DNA of 64,000 nt from Conchocele bisecta (GCA_029237695.1 CM055272.1:18092042-18156041), one strand, 5' to 3'; positions 10,013 to 21,522 are shown, counted from the stretch's first letter. Translations and numbers: made by a program. The notes: generated by a model from the letters alone, not told the origin.

Positions 10013-10090
10013 TTCAATGCATGATGCTGCGCTTGTACACTCGAACATATGTTGGTGATGTATAGGCCCTGTGTATCAGATTATGTCTCA

Positions 10091-10393
10091 GTAGCCGATT
10101 TCATCAAAATTGCAAAGTATACTAATCTAGCAAAGTATACTTTGAGGGAGTAATCATTTGTTTCATATATAATCATTTGTTTCATATAGAACTAACGACT
10201 GCATAATTATATTTCATGATTGAAATTATGCAAAATTATTATACTGAATTTATTACATTATCACAGCCATTTTGGCAGTGATAATGTAATACATTCAGTA
10301 TAATAAATAAATTTATCCTTAAATTGAAAATTTCTCCCTCAAAGTATACTTTGCTAGAAAAGTATAATTTGCAATGTTGGTGAAATAGTCTAC
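10091..10393. mobile_element. GTAGCCTATTTCACC-type palindromic MITE
   Basis: Starts GTAGCCGATTTCATC and ends GTTGGTGAAATAGTCTAC, with the central hairpin of the family at about 10240-10305. About 303 bp, near full length. Confidence 0.85.
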
Positions 10394-10438
10394 AGATATC
10401 CAATGTGCGTTTTAGTCACTTCATGTACAACAAATAAA

Positions 10439-10666
10439 ATGTGGCTGTGACTGGAGAAATGTGGCTTATGGGATTTGTGACAAGTGTAGATCCTGATGTA
10501 ATAATACACTCCTGTAGCATGCTGATGATCTACATTGCTTGTTCGAAGCACGACGCGAGTTTCATCGATGTGTTGGCGAACAGTGCAGATCCTGATCAGA
10601 CTGTGCGGATGCACAGGTTGATCTTGATATACACAAGTCACCATTTGCTGCAGTCACAGCCACATA
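10439..10666. mobile_element. TGTGGCTGTGAC-type MITE
   Basis: Starts TGTGGCTGTGACTGGAGAA and ends GCAGTCACAGCCACA, with TA at the right side. It lies 45 bp after a GTAGCC element. It contains GTGTAGATCCTGATG and the inner hairpin GACTGTGCGGATGCACAGG. Confidence 0.75.
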
Positions 10667-11161
10667 TTAATCAATGTTACCATTTTATTTGATAAAATTC
10701 TCCCAAAAACTATGCATTACATCTTTGAACTCCAAGTGCATTGTACTTTAAACAAACCCACTAATTTGCTTACAACAGTAAACAGCCCATCAGTTTATTT
10801 CTTGAGAGTACACATTACATGGAACGGACGTTTGTACTCCACGAGAAGGATGAATAATAATAGCGATGCTGTCGCTGATGAAGCCATATCCAGCTGTTGT
10901 TTGTCGTATAGACCATTACTAACTAAAAGCACTATTAAAGAGGAAATGTTATTTTGACAAGTAACGATCGATGTTCAGCATAGGTACGTACATGTATACT
11001 CTTAGTTGCGAGCGGTAGTGACGTCGAAAGATGACGACATTGTCATAGCAAGTGCGGAATAGAATTTGAATGTCCTTTACCGAATATATTGTAAATTGTG
11101 TAAATATTGTTCATGAGATGTCACACATGCTCTTAGGTACAAAATCACATGGCGTATCTTA
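10667..11161. other. No feature recognised
   Basis: AT-rich, no repeat family of the window, no convincing frame. Confidence 0.5.
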
Positions 11162-11162
11162 T

Positions 11163-11402
11163 ATGTGGCTGTGACTGGAGAAACGGGGCTGGTGGGTTTT
11201 GCGACCAGTGTATATCCAGATCAGCCTGTGCATCCGCACAGTCTGATCTGGATCTACACTATTCGCTATCCCACCAATGAAACACACGGCATTCTTCTAA
11301 CAAGCAATATAAATCGTTATCATGCTACAGGAGTGTGCTATTTGAGCAGGAGCTACGCTGGTCACACATACCATAAGCCCCATTTCTCCAGTCACAACCA
11401 CA
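11163..11402. mobile_element. TGTGGCTGTGAC-type MITE, near full length
   Basis: TA-TGTGGCTGTGACTGGAG at the left and CTCCAGTCACAACCACA-TA at the right, about 240 bp. Inside are two half-palindromes (GTGTATATCCAGATCAGCC and CTGATCTGGATCTACAC). One of the best copies for defining the family and its TA target. Confidence 0.85.
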
Positions 11403-12784
11403 TAATTATGTACATAGGTTCCCAGAGGAATACAACACCGTTAAGTCAATTAACGATTTGACGCGCGATACATCAGTGCACATAACTGAAATCCCTAGTA
11501 CATAATTTGAGCGTCGTAAACATGTGGTAGTGTCATTAACATCGCTGGACCGAGGACCAAGAAATATCGTGGAACGGTTAAATATTCATTGTTACATGCC
11601 TGCCGTTGTTTTGCACCACTCACAGCCGTGTTCAAACGTACGGCGCGTACTGTTTGACCACGGCTGTAGACAATGCTCATTCCGGGACCAAAATGTAAAT
11701 GCTTGGATTTAACGAAGGGAAGGAGGTGGATGCAGAGGAAACCGGCACAGGAGGCCTAGCTATTATTCGTATAGCCCCCCCTCTGGTTGTTTAACGTGTT
11801 CAGACTCTCCTTCAAATCTGATACACCGGACCGCCGTTTAAAATCCCCACCCGAAAGAACTAGTAGAGCAGGAAATACCGGGACCAAGCCAACACCTACG
11901 TAATGCATGACGTTACTAGAACCGCGAGACCAGTTCACAACGGTCGCACTGAAATGTTTAAATTGATGCGGAGGATACGGCACCTGTATCACACTACGTG
12001 TACTGCGGCCCTGGATTGTGTATACTTACGCGTAAAGCAGCTGTTTGAATGGAACATGTTATCAAAGGACCGAACGTACTCCATAACTGCTCAAATTGCA
12101 CGATATTTCCGACGGAAATGTAACAATAACGTTCGACCATGTTCAGCCGTGGATAAACTTGATATCAAAAGACACATGCATGCATATGGTATTCTCTATG
12201 TCGCATCCTACATTGGCCATATACGCACATCCGGGTTACAACGAATTCACGGACGTATCATTGGTCGAACGACGTCACGTGACGTCAATGAGTTTTATGA
12301 TTTAACATAAACAAATATGCATTCTTTTCAACAACAAAATACACGCCACAATTACTCATTCTGTGGAATAAAACGTTACCTGATAAATAGAACATCAGAC
12401 TAGCGTCCGTTGATACCAAGGCTCGGCTCAGAAACGGTAGGATATTCCTCGGCAAGCCTCGGAATTCCTACGCGTTTCCTAGCCTTTCCTGATAAGCTTG
12501 ATATCAAAATACACTAACCTGGTATTCTCTATATTGCTTGTTAGAAGTATGAATGGTGTTTCATTGATGGAATGGCGTCCATTGCAGTGCAGATACATGG
12601 TCCTAAAACCAAATAAGCCCCATTTCTCGAGTCACGGCCATATTTATGTTTACATATAGTAGATGGCAATCAGATATTCAAATGGGCCCGATCACCATTT
12701 TTCGCAGATATTGATTTCGAGGAAATACACTATTTTCGAAAACAGTAGAAATTCCTCGTCGAGCCTCGGAATTGCTACACATTT
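11403..12784. other. Mostly unassigned, GC-richer stretch
   Basis: No family assigned. Frames of up to 135 codons exist (11903-12310 plus strand) but I recognise no domain and codon usage is not convincing. Short related pieces GATATCAAAAGACAC and GATATCAAAATACAC lie near 12165 and 12503. A TGTGGCTGTGAC fragment is at about 12535-12645. Confidence 0.4.
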
Positions 12785-13214
12785 CAAGGTGTATAATAAC
12801 GTGGTACTAACAACAACAACAAGTACTGAAATTAACAGAATCCATCTGATTCAAAGTACGTAAATACTATTATTTTATAGTGTCCTTATTACGTAATGGA
12901 TTTTAGTGAAATATGGCGCATCAAACGCGTCTTGTTAAGCTGTATTTGGTGGTCCCTGTATTTTCGCCCAAACTTCTGTCGTATTTGCGAAGAATAGATT
13001 TCCGTGTCTACCGACACGGAAATCAATTCTTCGCAAAAACGACATAAGTATGTGCCAAACTCCCTGGACCGACCACCAAATGCAGTTCATGAAGACGCGT
13101 TTGCTGCGCCATATTTCATAAAAATCCGTTGCATATTAAGGAAAATACTAAATAATACTTACTTTGGAGTGGGCGACGTTTTTGTTGTTGTAACCACGTG
13201 ATCAGGCACCTTGC
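12785..13214. mobile_element. CAAGGTGTATGATCACG foldback element, copy 1
   Basis: Long palindrome of about 430 bp: outer CAAGGTGTATAATAACGTGG and CCACGTGATCAGGCACCTTG, inner GATTTCCGTGTCTACCGACA and complement. Copy 2 is at 15315-15756. Confidence 0.8.
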
Positions 13215-14095
13215 ATTTGCTAGCATTGCCTGATTAACTCGATATAAAAAGACACTAGCCTCGTAGCCCATATATCCGTACTTTCCGTAATTTCTTTTGC
13301 ACGGGGGGAATGGGATAATATTGTTAGCCTATTATTTGCATATGTTATCTTTTGTTATCTCAACAAAATATTTGCTGTAAAGTGATATTGGCTAAATCTG
13401 CTAGCTGTTATGTCGTTTGCTATTGTTAACTATTATTTGCAATGTGTATTTTATATTATCATGTTAGCCGATGCACCACACCCACACCCCACCCTCATAT
13501 CTCTTATCGTTGAACTACACGATTTTATAGAATCACGGCCAATGTAGCCACATGTAAGTTTGTAAAATAACGGTTGCCCAATACAAATATCGCGATTGAC
13601 GTTTCCTTTCATTGCGTCGCTCTAACAGCCAGACAGTTCTCAACTCGCTAAACGGAATCTGGTTGCATCCGACAATTGGGTCGCTGGTTAACAAAACGGA
13701 TTTTATACCGCTATCGATCAGTGCAGCCTCCGATCAGACTACTTGGCCCGCTACACTATTCGTTTGTTGACCAGTAACACGCGCGTATGTATAATACACG
13801 TCCCATCAACCAGTATTACTTTTCAAATCGTGGCGATCGGAATGTAAACTTTCTAAAAATAATTTAAGCCCCATTTTGTCAACAGATGTCGCCAATTATG
13901 GCGTTTGGAATTGACATTCCATTTCGTCAGAAGAGACAACCAGTCACCACCAATAAAGCGCCAACCAATCGGAACGGTAACTTATTTCCTGTTCTTGTCT
14001 GCGCCACTTTCCGTGGTAATATATACGGCTAGGCTGTGCCAAGATGGCGGAGATATTACATTTTGTGATGACAGTTGGCCATGTCAGTTACCGTA
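13215..14095. other. No feature recognised
   Basis: Weak remains of a TGTGGCTGTGAC-like inner part near 13715-13770 only. No gene seen. Confidence 0.4.
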
Positions 14096-14340
14096 TTTTA
14101 TCCCGTCAACATAGTGCGTATGTACCGTGAAACACGGTGCCGTGAAACATTTTTGATATCCTGCCAATACGACCTAATCACTGCGTATGAATATGTGCGG
14201 TTGTCATACTAGTCGATTCTCCGATTTTTACGATGCGGCTGGGGTTATTTGTTTGCACTTTAAAGCTATTTGTAGGTGTTTACGGGATAAGCCTTGCCAG
14301 ATATTTTTTCCCATTCACGGCACTAACCTACTATTCTCTA
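14096..14340 (+). mobile_element. Bipartite two-module MITE, copy 2
   Basis: Module one is 14096-14290 (TATCCCGTCAACATAGTGCG to GTGTTTACGGGATAA). It is followed at once by the right arm of module two (CCTTGCCAGATATTTTTTCC to CACTAACCTACTATTCTCTA). The left arm of module two is deleted. Confidence 0.75.
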
Positions 14341-14378
14341 TCTTTCGGCATGCGATTCGGATCGATAATCACACACAT

Positions 14379-14484
14379 GTACAGTGGGGTCAGCGTGTAA
14401 GTGCACACACGAACGAACACGACAGGTTGGTTCCAACCTGTCGTGTTCGTTCGTGTGTGCGCTTCCACGCTGACCCCACTGTAC
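14379..14484. mobile_element. CAGTGGGGTCAGCGTG perfect hairpin element, intact
   Basis: About 52-bp arms meet at TTGGTTCCAA with almost no loop: GTACAGTGGGGTCAGCGTGT through ACGCTGACCCCACTGTAC. A second copy at 56997-57255 is split exactly at this centre by another hairpin element. Confidence 0.85.
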
Positions 14485-14780
14485 TGTGTGTTCACCTTAT
14501 GGACCGAAAATGACCTACATAAACTAAATACTCCATTTTATTTGATCAGATGCTACTCGGTTAGTGTTGTATGGTGAATAAGGGTGATACTTGGGTAATA
14601 TTTTCCACTATCTCCATACAGACCGGAAAATAACGTCGATGGCAGAATATGTTTTCAGTATTATGATTTTTTTTTTAACAAGCCCTGATTTAGTTTGTAC
14701 GTATCTGCTTAAACACTTTCTGGTCATGTATGATATTTTGAGATTAAAAATAAAGTCATGTATAACCAAGATATTTATTT

Positions 14781-14923
14781 TATGCGAGCTTTAGCGGGCG
14801 GATTATCGCTCGTACATGCGGACAAACGTGATCTAACTTATTTATCACATCCTCATGCACATACCTTGCACACGAGCTGTGTTAATACAGAAACAACACC
14901 CGGAAATGTGTCCAAGATGTGAT
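14781..14923 (+). mobile_element. AAGTTAGATCACG hairpin element, 5'-truncated copy
   Basis: Keeps GCGAGCTTTAGCG, CGGACAAACGTGATCTAACT and the tail to ATGTGATAAG. The left arm of the hairpin is missing. Confidence 0.75.
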
Positions 14924-14937
14924 AAGTATATTTGGAC

Positions 14938-15119
14938 GAAGTCCTAATTAGGAGATATTAAGTCCTAAGAATGTAGTATCTCCTAATTAGGAGTTAGTAT
15001 ATCCTAATTAGGACTTAGTATCTCCTAATTAGGACTTGCTATCTCCTAATTATGCAATAGTATCTCCTAATTAGGAGATAGTAAATGTATTTTAGTATTG
15101 GCACCAGGACGCTTCCATA
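14938..15119. repeat. Array of CCTAATTAGG palindromes
   Basis: About seven TCCTAATTAGGA-type units spaced by about 21 bp (GTTAGTATC spacers), ending in AGTATTGGCACCAGGACGCT, which matches the terminal repeat of the larger copy at 20956-21271. The left terminal repeat is absent here. Confidence 0.8.
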
Positions 15120-15314
15120 GTAACGCGATATCCATATAAAGCGATGTTTTGAAGCGACAGATAATAGTAACGATATAATTATGGTGAAAAGCTTAAGCGC
15201 TGATCAGTATCAGAATATGGGCGGGCTGATTGGCCACAAATGTCGTAAATATTTTAACCGATATTCCCAAACAGCGGATTTCAAGTATGTTTTGTTTTAA
15301 CCTCACGTTCATTT

Positions 15315-15756
15315 GCAAGGTGTATGATCACGTGGTTACAAGAACAACAAGTACTGAAACTTCCAGAAGCTTTCCGGTTCAAACTACTTATTATTGTATA
15401 GTGTCCGTATTATGTAACGGAGTTTGTTGAAATATGGCGCATCAAACGCGCCTTCTATTAAAGCTGCATTTGGTGGTCTCGGTACTTTGTCCAAAACTTT
15501 TGTCGTTTTTGCGAAGAATCGATTTCCGTGTCTATTGACACGGAAATCGATTCCTCGCAAAAACGACCTACGTATGTGCCGAACTACCGGGAACACCAAA
15601 CGCAGCTCATGAAGACGCGTTTGCTGCGCCATATTTCATCAAAATCCGTTTCCTAGTAAGGAAAATATCAAATAATACTTACTTTGGAGTGGGCGCGCTT
15701 TCAACACGTTCAGCCATTGTTGTTGTTTTTGTAATCACGTGATCATGCACCTTGTA
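15315..15756. mobile_element. CAAGGTGTATGATCACG foldback element, copy 2
   Basis: Terminal CAAGGTGTATGATCACGTGG and its complement ATCACGTGATCATGCACCTTG. The inner arms GTTTTTGCGAAGAATCGATT / AATCGATTCCTCGCAAAAAC meet at GTGTCTATTGACAC. Larger and better preserved than 12785-13214. Confidence 0.85.
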
Positions 15757-15788
15757 TAAGTACAGCATGTCGTCGTCGGTGACGCACA

Positions 15789-16024
15789 TATGTGGCTGTG
15801 ACTGGAGACACGGGGTTTATGGAATTTGTGACCAGTGTAGATCCAGATTAAACGGCACACTCCCGTAGCCTGTGTGATAGCGATCTATATTTGCTTGTTA
15901 TAAGCATGACGGGCGTTTCGCTGATGGAATGGCGAACGATGCAGTTCCTGGTTAGACTGTGCGTAATCTAGTCTACACTGGTTGCACACTCCATCATCCA
16001 TATTTCAAATCATAGTCACAAATA
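15789..16024. mobile_element. TGTGGCTGTGAC-type MITE
   Basis: Starts TA-TGTGGCTGTGACTGGAGA. The right end is worn (ATCATAGTCACAAATA). The inner palindrome is partly preserved. Confidence 0.7.
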
Positions 16025-16337
16025 TCCGGGAGCCTGATTAAAATAGCCTCAATTTCAATGGAACACGATTAATTCCAAGACATTGCGGAATGCGCACGTG
16101 TCAAAATGACAGTCGTGGAATTGCATGGAATAGGAAACTTATAACGTTATGAATAAATAAAACAACTACGCAATCGCTCGTATGTACTCTTAAACACGTA
16201 GACAACCTGTTATTCAAGTTCAATGGAATTTCACAAGCATTGGCGACAAAATGATATGCATAAAGTTGACATACATTAGGCTTATCGTCAAATAAAGATA
16301 TGTTGAAATGTGTATGCGTCCTATAGACGACAGAATA

Positions 16338-16679
16338 TAGAGAATAGTAGGTTAGTGCCGTGACTGGGAAAACATATCTGGCAAGGCTTAGGAAACGGGA
16401 TGGGCGAGGCTCTGCCGAGTCCATCCCGTTTCCGTGCCGCGCCAGATATTTTTTAGTGAGAAAAATATATTGTTTAGTGCCTATTATTCTATTTATCCCG
16501 TCAGCATTACAAATAGCTTTAAAATGCAAAATAAATAAACCCAGCCGCATCCTCAAAATCGGAGAATCGCTATGACAACCGCACATATGCATACGCATAC
16601 GGTCGTATTGACAGGATATCACAAATATTTCACGGCACCGTGTTTCACAGCACATACGCACTGTGTTGACGGGATAAAT
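16338..16679 (-). mobile_element. Bipartite two-module MITE, copy 3
   Basis: Module two comes first here (ATAGAGAATAGTAGGTTAG, arms GGAAACGGGATGGGCGAGGC / CATCCCGTTTCCGTGCCG). Then module one in reverse, from ATTTATCCCGTCAGCA to CTGTGTTGACGGGATAAAT. The junction TATTCT-ATTTATCCCG is the same as in copy 1. Confidence 0.8.
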
Positions 16680-17250
16680 TGCTGTACACATAAATGTAAA
16701 TATTTACATTTCTATGTAATAACTACACACCGACATATCATAGTTGGACGATTTCGCATCGTATTCTTATCGTCAATGCATTGCAACTCCCCAAACATTT
16801 ATTTTATTTAGCTTAGCTAAATTGATAAATTATTGTTATTTATTACACTCTTGAAAATTATTTGCACGGGTTTCGCTGTGAGAGAAAATCCGTGATCAAC
16901 TCCTTACAAATAATACACCGTGAAGAGAACACCCGTAATTGCGCGCCTGTTTTCTTGGAAACCACGAGCTACCATGCAAAATGTTTAATTTGTATTAAAG
17001 TCAAAATAAAGTTATTTGAAAATGTGGAAAGGGTCTCGACTAATCTAGAATGTTAATGTGAGTAAACACATTCCAAACATGCACTCAAATATATCTGGTT
17101 CAAAAAGTTTACATGACGTCACATTTGACGTCACACAACGTAACTTCAAAACGCGGGAAAACACGTCATTATATAACTATTCATGCGCACATCACAATTC
17201 ATTGATCATAATCTCAAAAATAGACTAAATGTGCATATATATCCACCGTG
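16680..17250. other. No feature recognised
   Basis: AT-rich. TGACGTCACATTTGACGTCA near 17114 is a small palindrome pair. No gene seen. Confidence 0.4.
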
Positions 17251-17254
17251 GAAG

Positions 17255-17450
17255 TGTAATAAATAGGATATTCCATTGTACATGTTTGAATAGCGGAAAT
17301 AATACATTCGTGTCCGTCGGCGTCCGTGCAAGCAACTCGTTCGCTACGCTCACTCGTTGCTTACGCGGAAGCCAACGCACTCTCGTGTATTATTTCTCGC
17401 TATTCAAAATGTACGATGGAATATCCTCTATTTAATAAACCAGTAGATGA
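17255..17450. mobile_element. GGATATTCCATTGTAC foldback element
   Basis: Arms of about 60 bp: TAATAAATAGGATATTCCAT...GAATAGCGGAAATAATACA and TGTATTATTTCTCGCTATTC...ATGGAATATCC. The loop is GC-richer (GCAAGCAACTCGTTCGCTAC). No second copy in the window. Confidence 0.75.
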
Positions 17451-17508
17451 GGTCACCTCACCTGTAAGTAGTGAGTTTTTGTCCAAGGATATGCGAACTA
17501 TGGCGACA

Positions 17509-17868
17509 TTATAGGAATGAATGGCCTTTTTGTGGAATTTATCGGGGTATAAACTTGGAAAAGTCGCGAGAATACTGGACGAAGGCCGGAAGGCCTCGTC
17601 CAGTATTCCCGCGACTTTTCCAAGTTTATATCCCCGATAAATTCCACAAAAAGGCCATTCATTCCTTATAATTCCACCATTTGAAATAAATTCATCAAGA
17701 AAATGTGTTTATTTTCCATTTTCTTAAGAATTATTTTAACTGCGCCTCACGGTTACAGAAAGTAGTTCGGCGTGGGAGTTTACTGGGATATATATTTTGG
17801 ACAGAGACTTGCTACGAGCCAATCAAATGTTAGGGAATTGTGTAAATATTTTTGTGCTGGAATTATTA
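17509..17868 (-). mobile_element. AATTCCAGCACAAA element, copy 1
   Basis: About 360 bp. One end is a hairpin with arms of about 65 bp (GGAATGAATGGCCTTTTTGT, loop GGAAGGCC); the other ends in TTTGTGCTGGAATT. Two further copies in the opposite orientation at 28879-29233 and 59683-60041 match over the whole length. Confidence 0.85.
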
Positions 17869-18291
17869 CCTATTTGATAGCATAGTTTTGTCGTGCTCTG
17901 AATTAAACACGCCTGGTAACGATAAACAAGTACAGTCGACTACATATCGTTTATAAATCGTGTTGACATCGTTTTCGTTTTTATAATTAGATTACACTGT
18001 TTTACGATTAAGCCAACGATAACATCGTTTTCTCAAACAACAGCAACATAAACAACAACGGTATCAAAAAGATGCGTTGAAAGAAACGAAAGACGTGTAT
18101 AGATGTAGTTGACAATCATGTATTTAAAGGAAAATATCGTTTCAACGAACGAAAAAGACAAACGATAATCGTTCATATGCATATCGTTGTACAAAACGGT
18201 CATTTTCACATCGTTTTCTATACGTTTCCGTTTGCTTTTCGTTTGGGAACTTTCAGTAAATAGTCGCTGTATGTACTTTATCACGCCATGG
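17869..18291. other. No feature recognised
   Basis: AT-rich. Short repeated words such as ACATCGTTTTC occur but no array can be defined. Confidence 0.4.
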
Positions 18292-18625
18292 TCAATACTG
18301 CCCTCCCAAGTCAAACTGCAGTATCTGTTAAACTGCAGTATCTGCACTATGATGCTATGCTGACCCTGTGCAATCATCCCAAGTCAAACTGCAGTATCTG
18401 TTAAACTGCAGTATCTGCACTATGATGCTATGCTGACCCTGTGCAATCATCCCAAGTCAAACTGCAGTATCTGTTAAACTGCAGTATCTGCACTATGATG
18501 CTATGCTGACCCTGTGCAATCATCCTGGGGATGATTGCACAGGGTCAGCATAGCATAGCATAGCATCATAGTGCAGATACTGCAGTTTAACAGATACTGC
18601 AGTTTGACTTGGGAGGGCAGAATAG
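18292..18625. repeat. 73-bp direct repeats closed by an inverted copy
   Basis: Units starting CCCAAGTCAAACTGCAG lie at 18305, 18378 and 18451. The last is followed by a reverse-complement copy (18530-18618). Flanking TACTGCCCTCCC and GGGAGGGCAGA are inverted. Within the inverted copy TAGCA is expanded (AGCATAGCATAGCATAGCAT). Confidence 0.9.
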
Positions 18626-18748
18626 TACAATTGGTAACAACCACTCGTAGAGTTATGCAACACGATGTTAATGAGTTGTCGCTATACATGTATGTTAAAA
18701 GAAGAATTTGCAGTAACATGTGTTCTAATCCTGTACACATATGGTGTA

Positions 18749-18937
18749 AGTATAAGTTAGATCACGGTTCGTCCGCATGTACGAGGAGATAATCCGCGAG
18801 CTTTAGCGAGCGGATTGTCGCTCGTACATGAGGACAAACGTGATCTAACTTATTTATCACATCCTCTTGCACATACCTTGCACACGAGCTGTGTTAATAC
18901 AGAAACAACACCCGGAAATGTGTCAAAGATGTAATAA
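18749..18937 (+). mobile_element. AAGTTAGATCACG hairpin element
   Basis: Full hairpin plus tail (AACACCCGGAAATGTGTCAA). Partner of the inverted copy 50 bp downstream. Confidence 0.8.
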
Positions 18938-18987
18938 GAGATAATAGCAGGTAAAACAATATACTGCCATGCTTAGATAGTGTTTAT

Positions 18988-19155
18988 TATCACATCTTTG
19001 ACACATTTCCGGGTGTTGTTTCTGTGTTAACACAGCTCGTGCAATGTATGTGCAAGAGGATGTGATAAATATAAGTTAGATCACGTTTGTCCGCATGTAC
19101 GAGTGATAATCCGCGGATTATCTCCTCGTACATGCGGACGAACCGTGATCTAACC
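18988..19155 (-). mobile_element. AAGTTAGATCACG hairpin element, inverted neighbour
   Basis: Reverse orientation: tail first (TTATCACATCTTTGACACAT), then the hairpin. Its loop (GAGTGATAATCCGCGGATT) is shorter than in the plus copy. Together with 18749-18937 it forms a tail-to-tail inverted pair around a 50-bp spacer. Confidence 0.8.
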
Positions 19156-19237
19156 TGATACTAAACCCGTAGGCAACATCGTCTAACATTTGTACAGGTG
19201 CAGTTATATTGCATCACATCGTATCGCAGTGTATTAC

Positions 19238-19445
19238 GTACACCACCGCCTATGCTAAGATTGCAAATCTTTTTCAGTTTCCTTAACATTTACATATACT
19301 TGAATAGTGTGCTTGAAATCGAATGGACTTGATTGGCTGAGTCTGAGCTGTGTTACATCAAACTGCCCGATAGCGAGTTGAGCTTGCCAATATATGTGAA
19401 CAAAAGTTGACATCTGCGCAAGATTAACGCATGCGGTTGTGTATT
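19238..19445. mobile_element. TACACAACCGCC-type element
   Basis: Starts TACACCACCGCCTATGCTAA and ends GCATGCGGTTGTGTA. The central palindrome is mostly lost, leaving TTGATTGGCTGAGTCTGAGC. Confidence 0.7.
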
Positions 19446-20006
19446 CCATGTCTCCTGAGTTTCTTTAGATGTTTGGATCTACGCCGACGGTCCAAATGGA
19501 GCGGTAACAGCGCCAACACGTTCGGCAAACTGACAAACGTCCAACAAACCCCCAATCAATGAGGTCATCATTTAGGGAGAGTGCAGCGTCAATAACTACA
19601 ACTCGGCGCGGGTACCAGCTTGCACCAGGCTCGGTGGTTTTGGACCAATCATGGAACATCGTCTGTGAATATCCGCCAAATTCAGCATCACAGAAATGTA
19701 CATCTTGATGCTACAGCGGACAACACAGAAAGCCCGGTGCATTGACTGACGTTCTGAATTGCTTCTATGGTGGGACGAGTTGCTGTTAAGTGTATCGCGC
19801 ATTCTTCTGCGCAAGTTTCGTCAACTTCCGGCCGGGAATTGCGCGGAGATTGAGTGCCGTCTTCTTGGTAATTAAAACTGTCTTCTTACAACAATCTGGC
19901 TCACGCTCGGTGAAAACGAGGCTTACTTTGTTGATGAACATAGTTTATGTCAAGTTTTATCTTAGTTTCGCCTACACTTTCACTTGCCAGCTCAGACAGA
20001 ACAACA
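19446..20006. other. Unassigned, GC-balanced stretch
   Basis: 19455-19830 is less AT-rich than its surroundings and has minus-strand frames of 64-72 codons, but I find no motif. It may hold a decayed coding fragment. Confidence 0.3.
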
Positions 20007-20215
20007 TACACTGGAACCTCTCTAAACCGAACCACAAGAAACATACGTGATCATAATTTTGATGGACGGTTTCTTGGTCATTTATCTCCGACGACACTGC
20101 CTGTTCGTGATCGCATAGCATACAACTATGGCTCGGAATAATCAGATGCTTGATTTACAGTGAAACCTCGCTAAACCGGACACCCTGGGGACCGGTTTAG
20201 CGAGGTTTCACTGTA
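20007..20215. mobile_element. pogo/Tigger-like MITE with terminal hairpin
   Basis: Starts TACACTGGAACCTCTCTAAA and ends TAGCGAGGTTTCACTGTA. The right end itself forms a hairpin (20156-20215: TACAGTGAAACCTCGCTAAA, loop CACCCTGGGGA). The same layout recurs at 61725-61943. TA at the ends and the TIR sequence suggest a pogo-type Tc1/mariner relative. Confidence 0.65.
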
Positions 20216-20955
20216 CATGTAAACACATGTACATCATGTACCCACGGGTGCATACAAGTATCAGATATTGTTAAAATATTGGATTTTACATGTGAAAAAT
20301 AACGGATTTATAGTTCAGCCAAGTGTACAATGAAATGTCCCATCCGAGTATTGAGTTTCCGTTGCCTGTCGAATATTTAATCACTTAGTAATAGTTACAG
20401 TTCACATTTTGAATGATTAATATTTCGAGTGAGCGGTAGCGGTCGTTTATTAAAAATTCAATATGTGAACTATTACTTACTTATTGTTTACCCAACCCAG
20501 TTGCGAAGCCCCGTCCATAAAAGTGTTTTCGAATCGCCGCGCTATACTAGTATGTGATTGGCGGTGTGACACGAAGTGAGCGTGTGTGTGAGCGGTAATA
20601 TGTTTTGCGTCTCGTGACAACAAGACGTAAATCAGTTCTAAAAATAAGAGCAACATGAAACAAACCATACGAGTTTGTACCTTCCGACAACTGCGTTATT
20701 TCATGAAATACATATACAAAATTTTAAAAAAAAATCCATAAATGAAGTCAAAAGTTGAAGAAAAAAATCAAAGTATATGCGGAATTAACTTCTGAAGTAA
20801 TTTACGGAAAATATCTCATTTTCTGTAAATATATTTCATGAAATATCGCAGATGTCCATCGGTAGAAAATCGCATGGCTTGTCTCATAAAACAGATGCGG
20901 TTGAACAGTGTTGAATAAAGGAGTTGCTTAGTGACGTCAAAGATTGTGGTATGCC
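20216..20955. other. No feature recognised
   Basis: AT-rich. A weak inverted pair lies at 20385-20475 (AGTAATAGTTACAGTTCACA with TGTGAACTATTACT). No gene seen. Confidence 0.4.
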
Positions 20956-21271
20956 GAAGCATCCTGGTGCCAATGCTAAAATAAGGAGATACTAACTACT
21001 AATTAGGAAATACAAAGTCCTAATTAGGAGATAGTAACTCCTAATTAGGATATATATCTCCTAATTAGGAGTTAGTATCTCCTAATTAGGACTTACTATC
21101 TCCTAATGAGGAGTTAGTATCTCCTAATTAGGAGATACATTACTGTTTAGCATCGGTACATATACTAAGTCCTAATTAGGAGATACTAAGTCCTAATCAA
21201 GAGTTACTATCTCCTAATTAGGAGTTAGGAGATAAGAAATAGTTTAGCATTGGCATCAGGACGCTTCCATA
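20956..21271. mobile_element. Terminal-repeat element filled with CCTAATTAGG palindromes
   Basis: The ends GAAGCATCCTGGTGCCAATG and CATTGGCATCAGGACGCTTC are inverted. The interior is about a dozen TCCTAATTAGGA-type units with spacing of about 21 bp, interrupted near 21140 by a piece resembling the terminal repeat (GTTTAGCATCGG). Shorter relative at 14938-15119. Confidence 0.85.
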
Positions 21272-21411
21272 TTGAGGTGTCAGTGTCCCAATTGGGCTGT
21301 AACATGAGACAACTTATGCGCACGTCTCCATTATCACTGGTGCTGCACTCCGCGCCGGTGTAAAATGTTTCACGTCGAAATATGCGCCGGATTCCTGATG
21401 AAATCCCATCC

Positions 21412-21522
21412 AGGGCCCGGTTGCTCAAAGCTTCTGTTAGCTTAACAGACTGTTAAATCCTTAGCATTGCTAAGGATTTAACAGTCTGTTAAGCTAACAG
21501 AGGTTTTGAGTAGCTGGGCCCA
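21412..21522. mobile_element. GGGCCCGGTTG hairpin element, copy 1
   Basis: GGGCCCGGTTGCTCAAAGC and TTTTGAGTAGCTGGGCCC flank a perfect inner palindrome TAACAGACTGTTAAATCCTT with a loop near AGCATTGCT. About 110 bp. Confidence 0.85.

Noticed and set aside
11903..12310. 135-codon plus-strand frame
   Set aside because: Longest frame outside repeats, but no recognisable motif, no splice or start context, and competing frames of similar quality overlap it.
16101..16691. 196-codon minus-strand open frame
   Set aside because: It overlaps the bipartite MITE copy 16338-16679 and its flank; the reading is carried by inverted-repeat sequence and has no domain.
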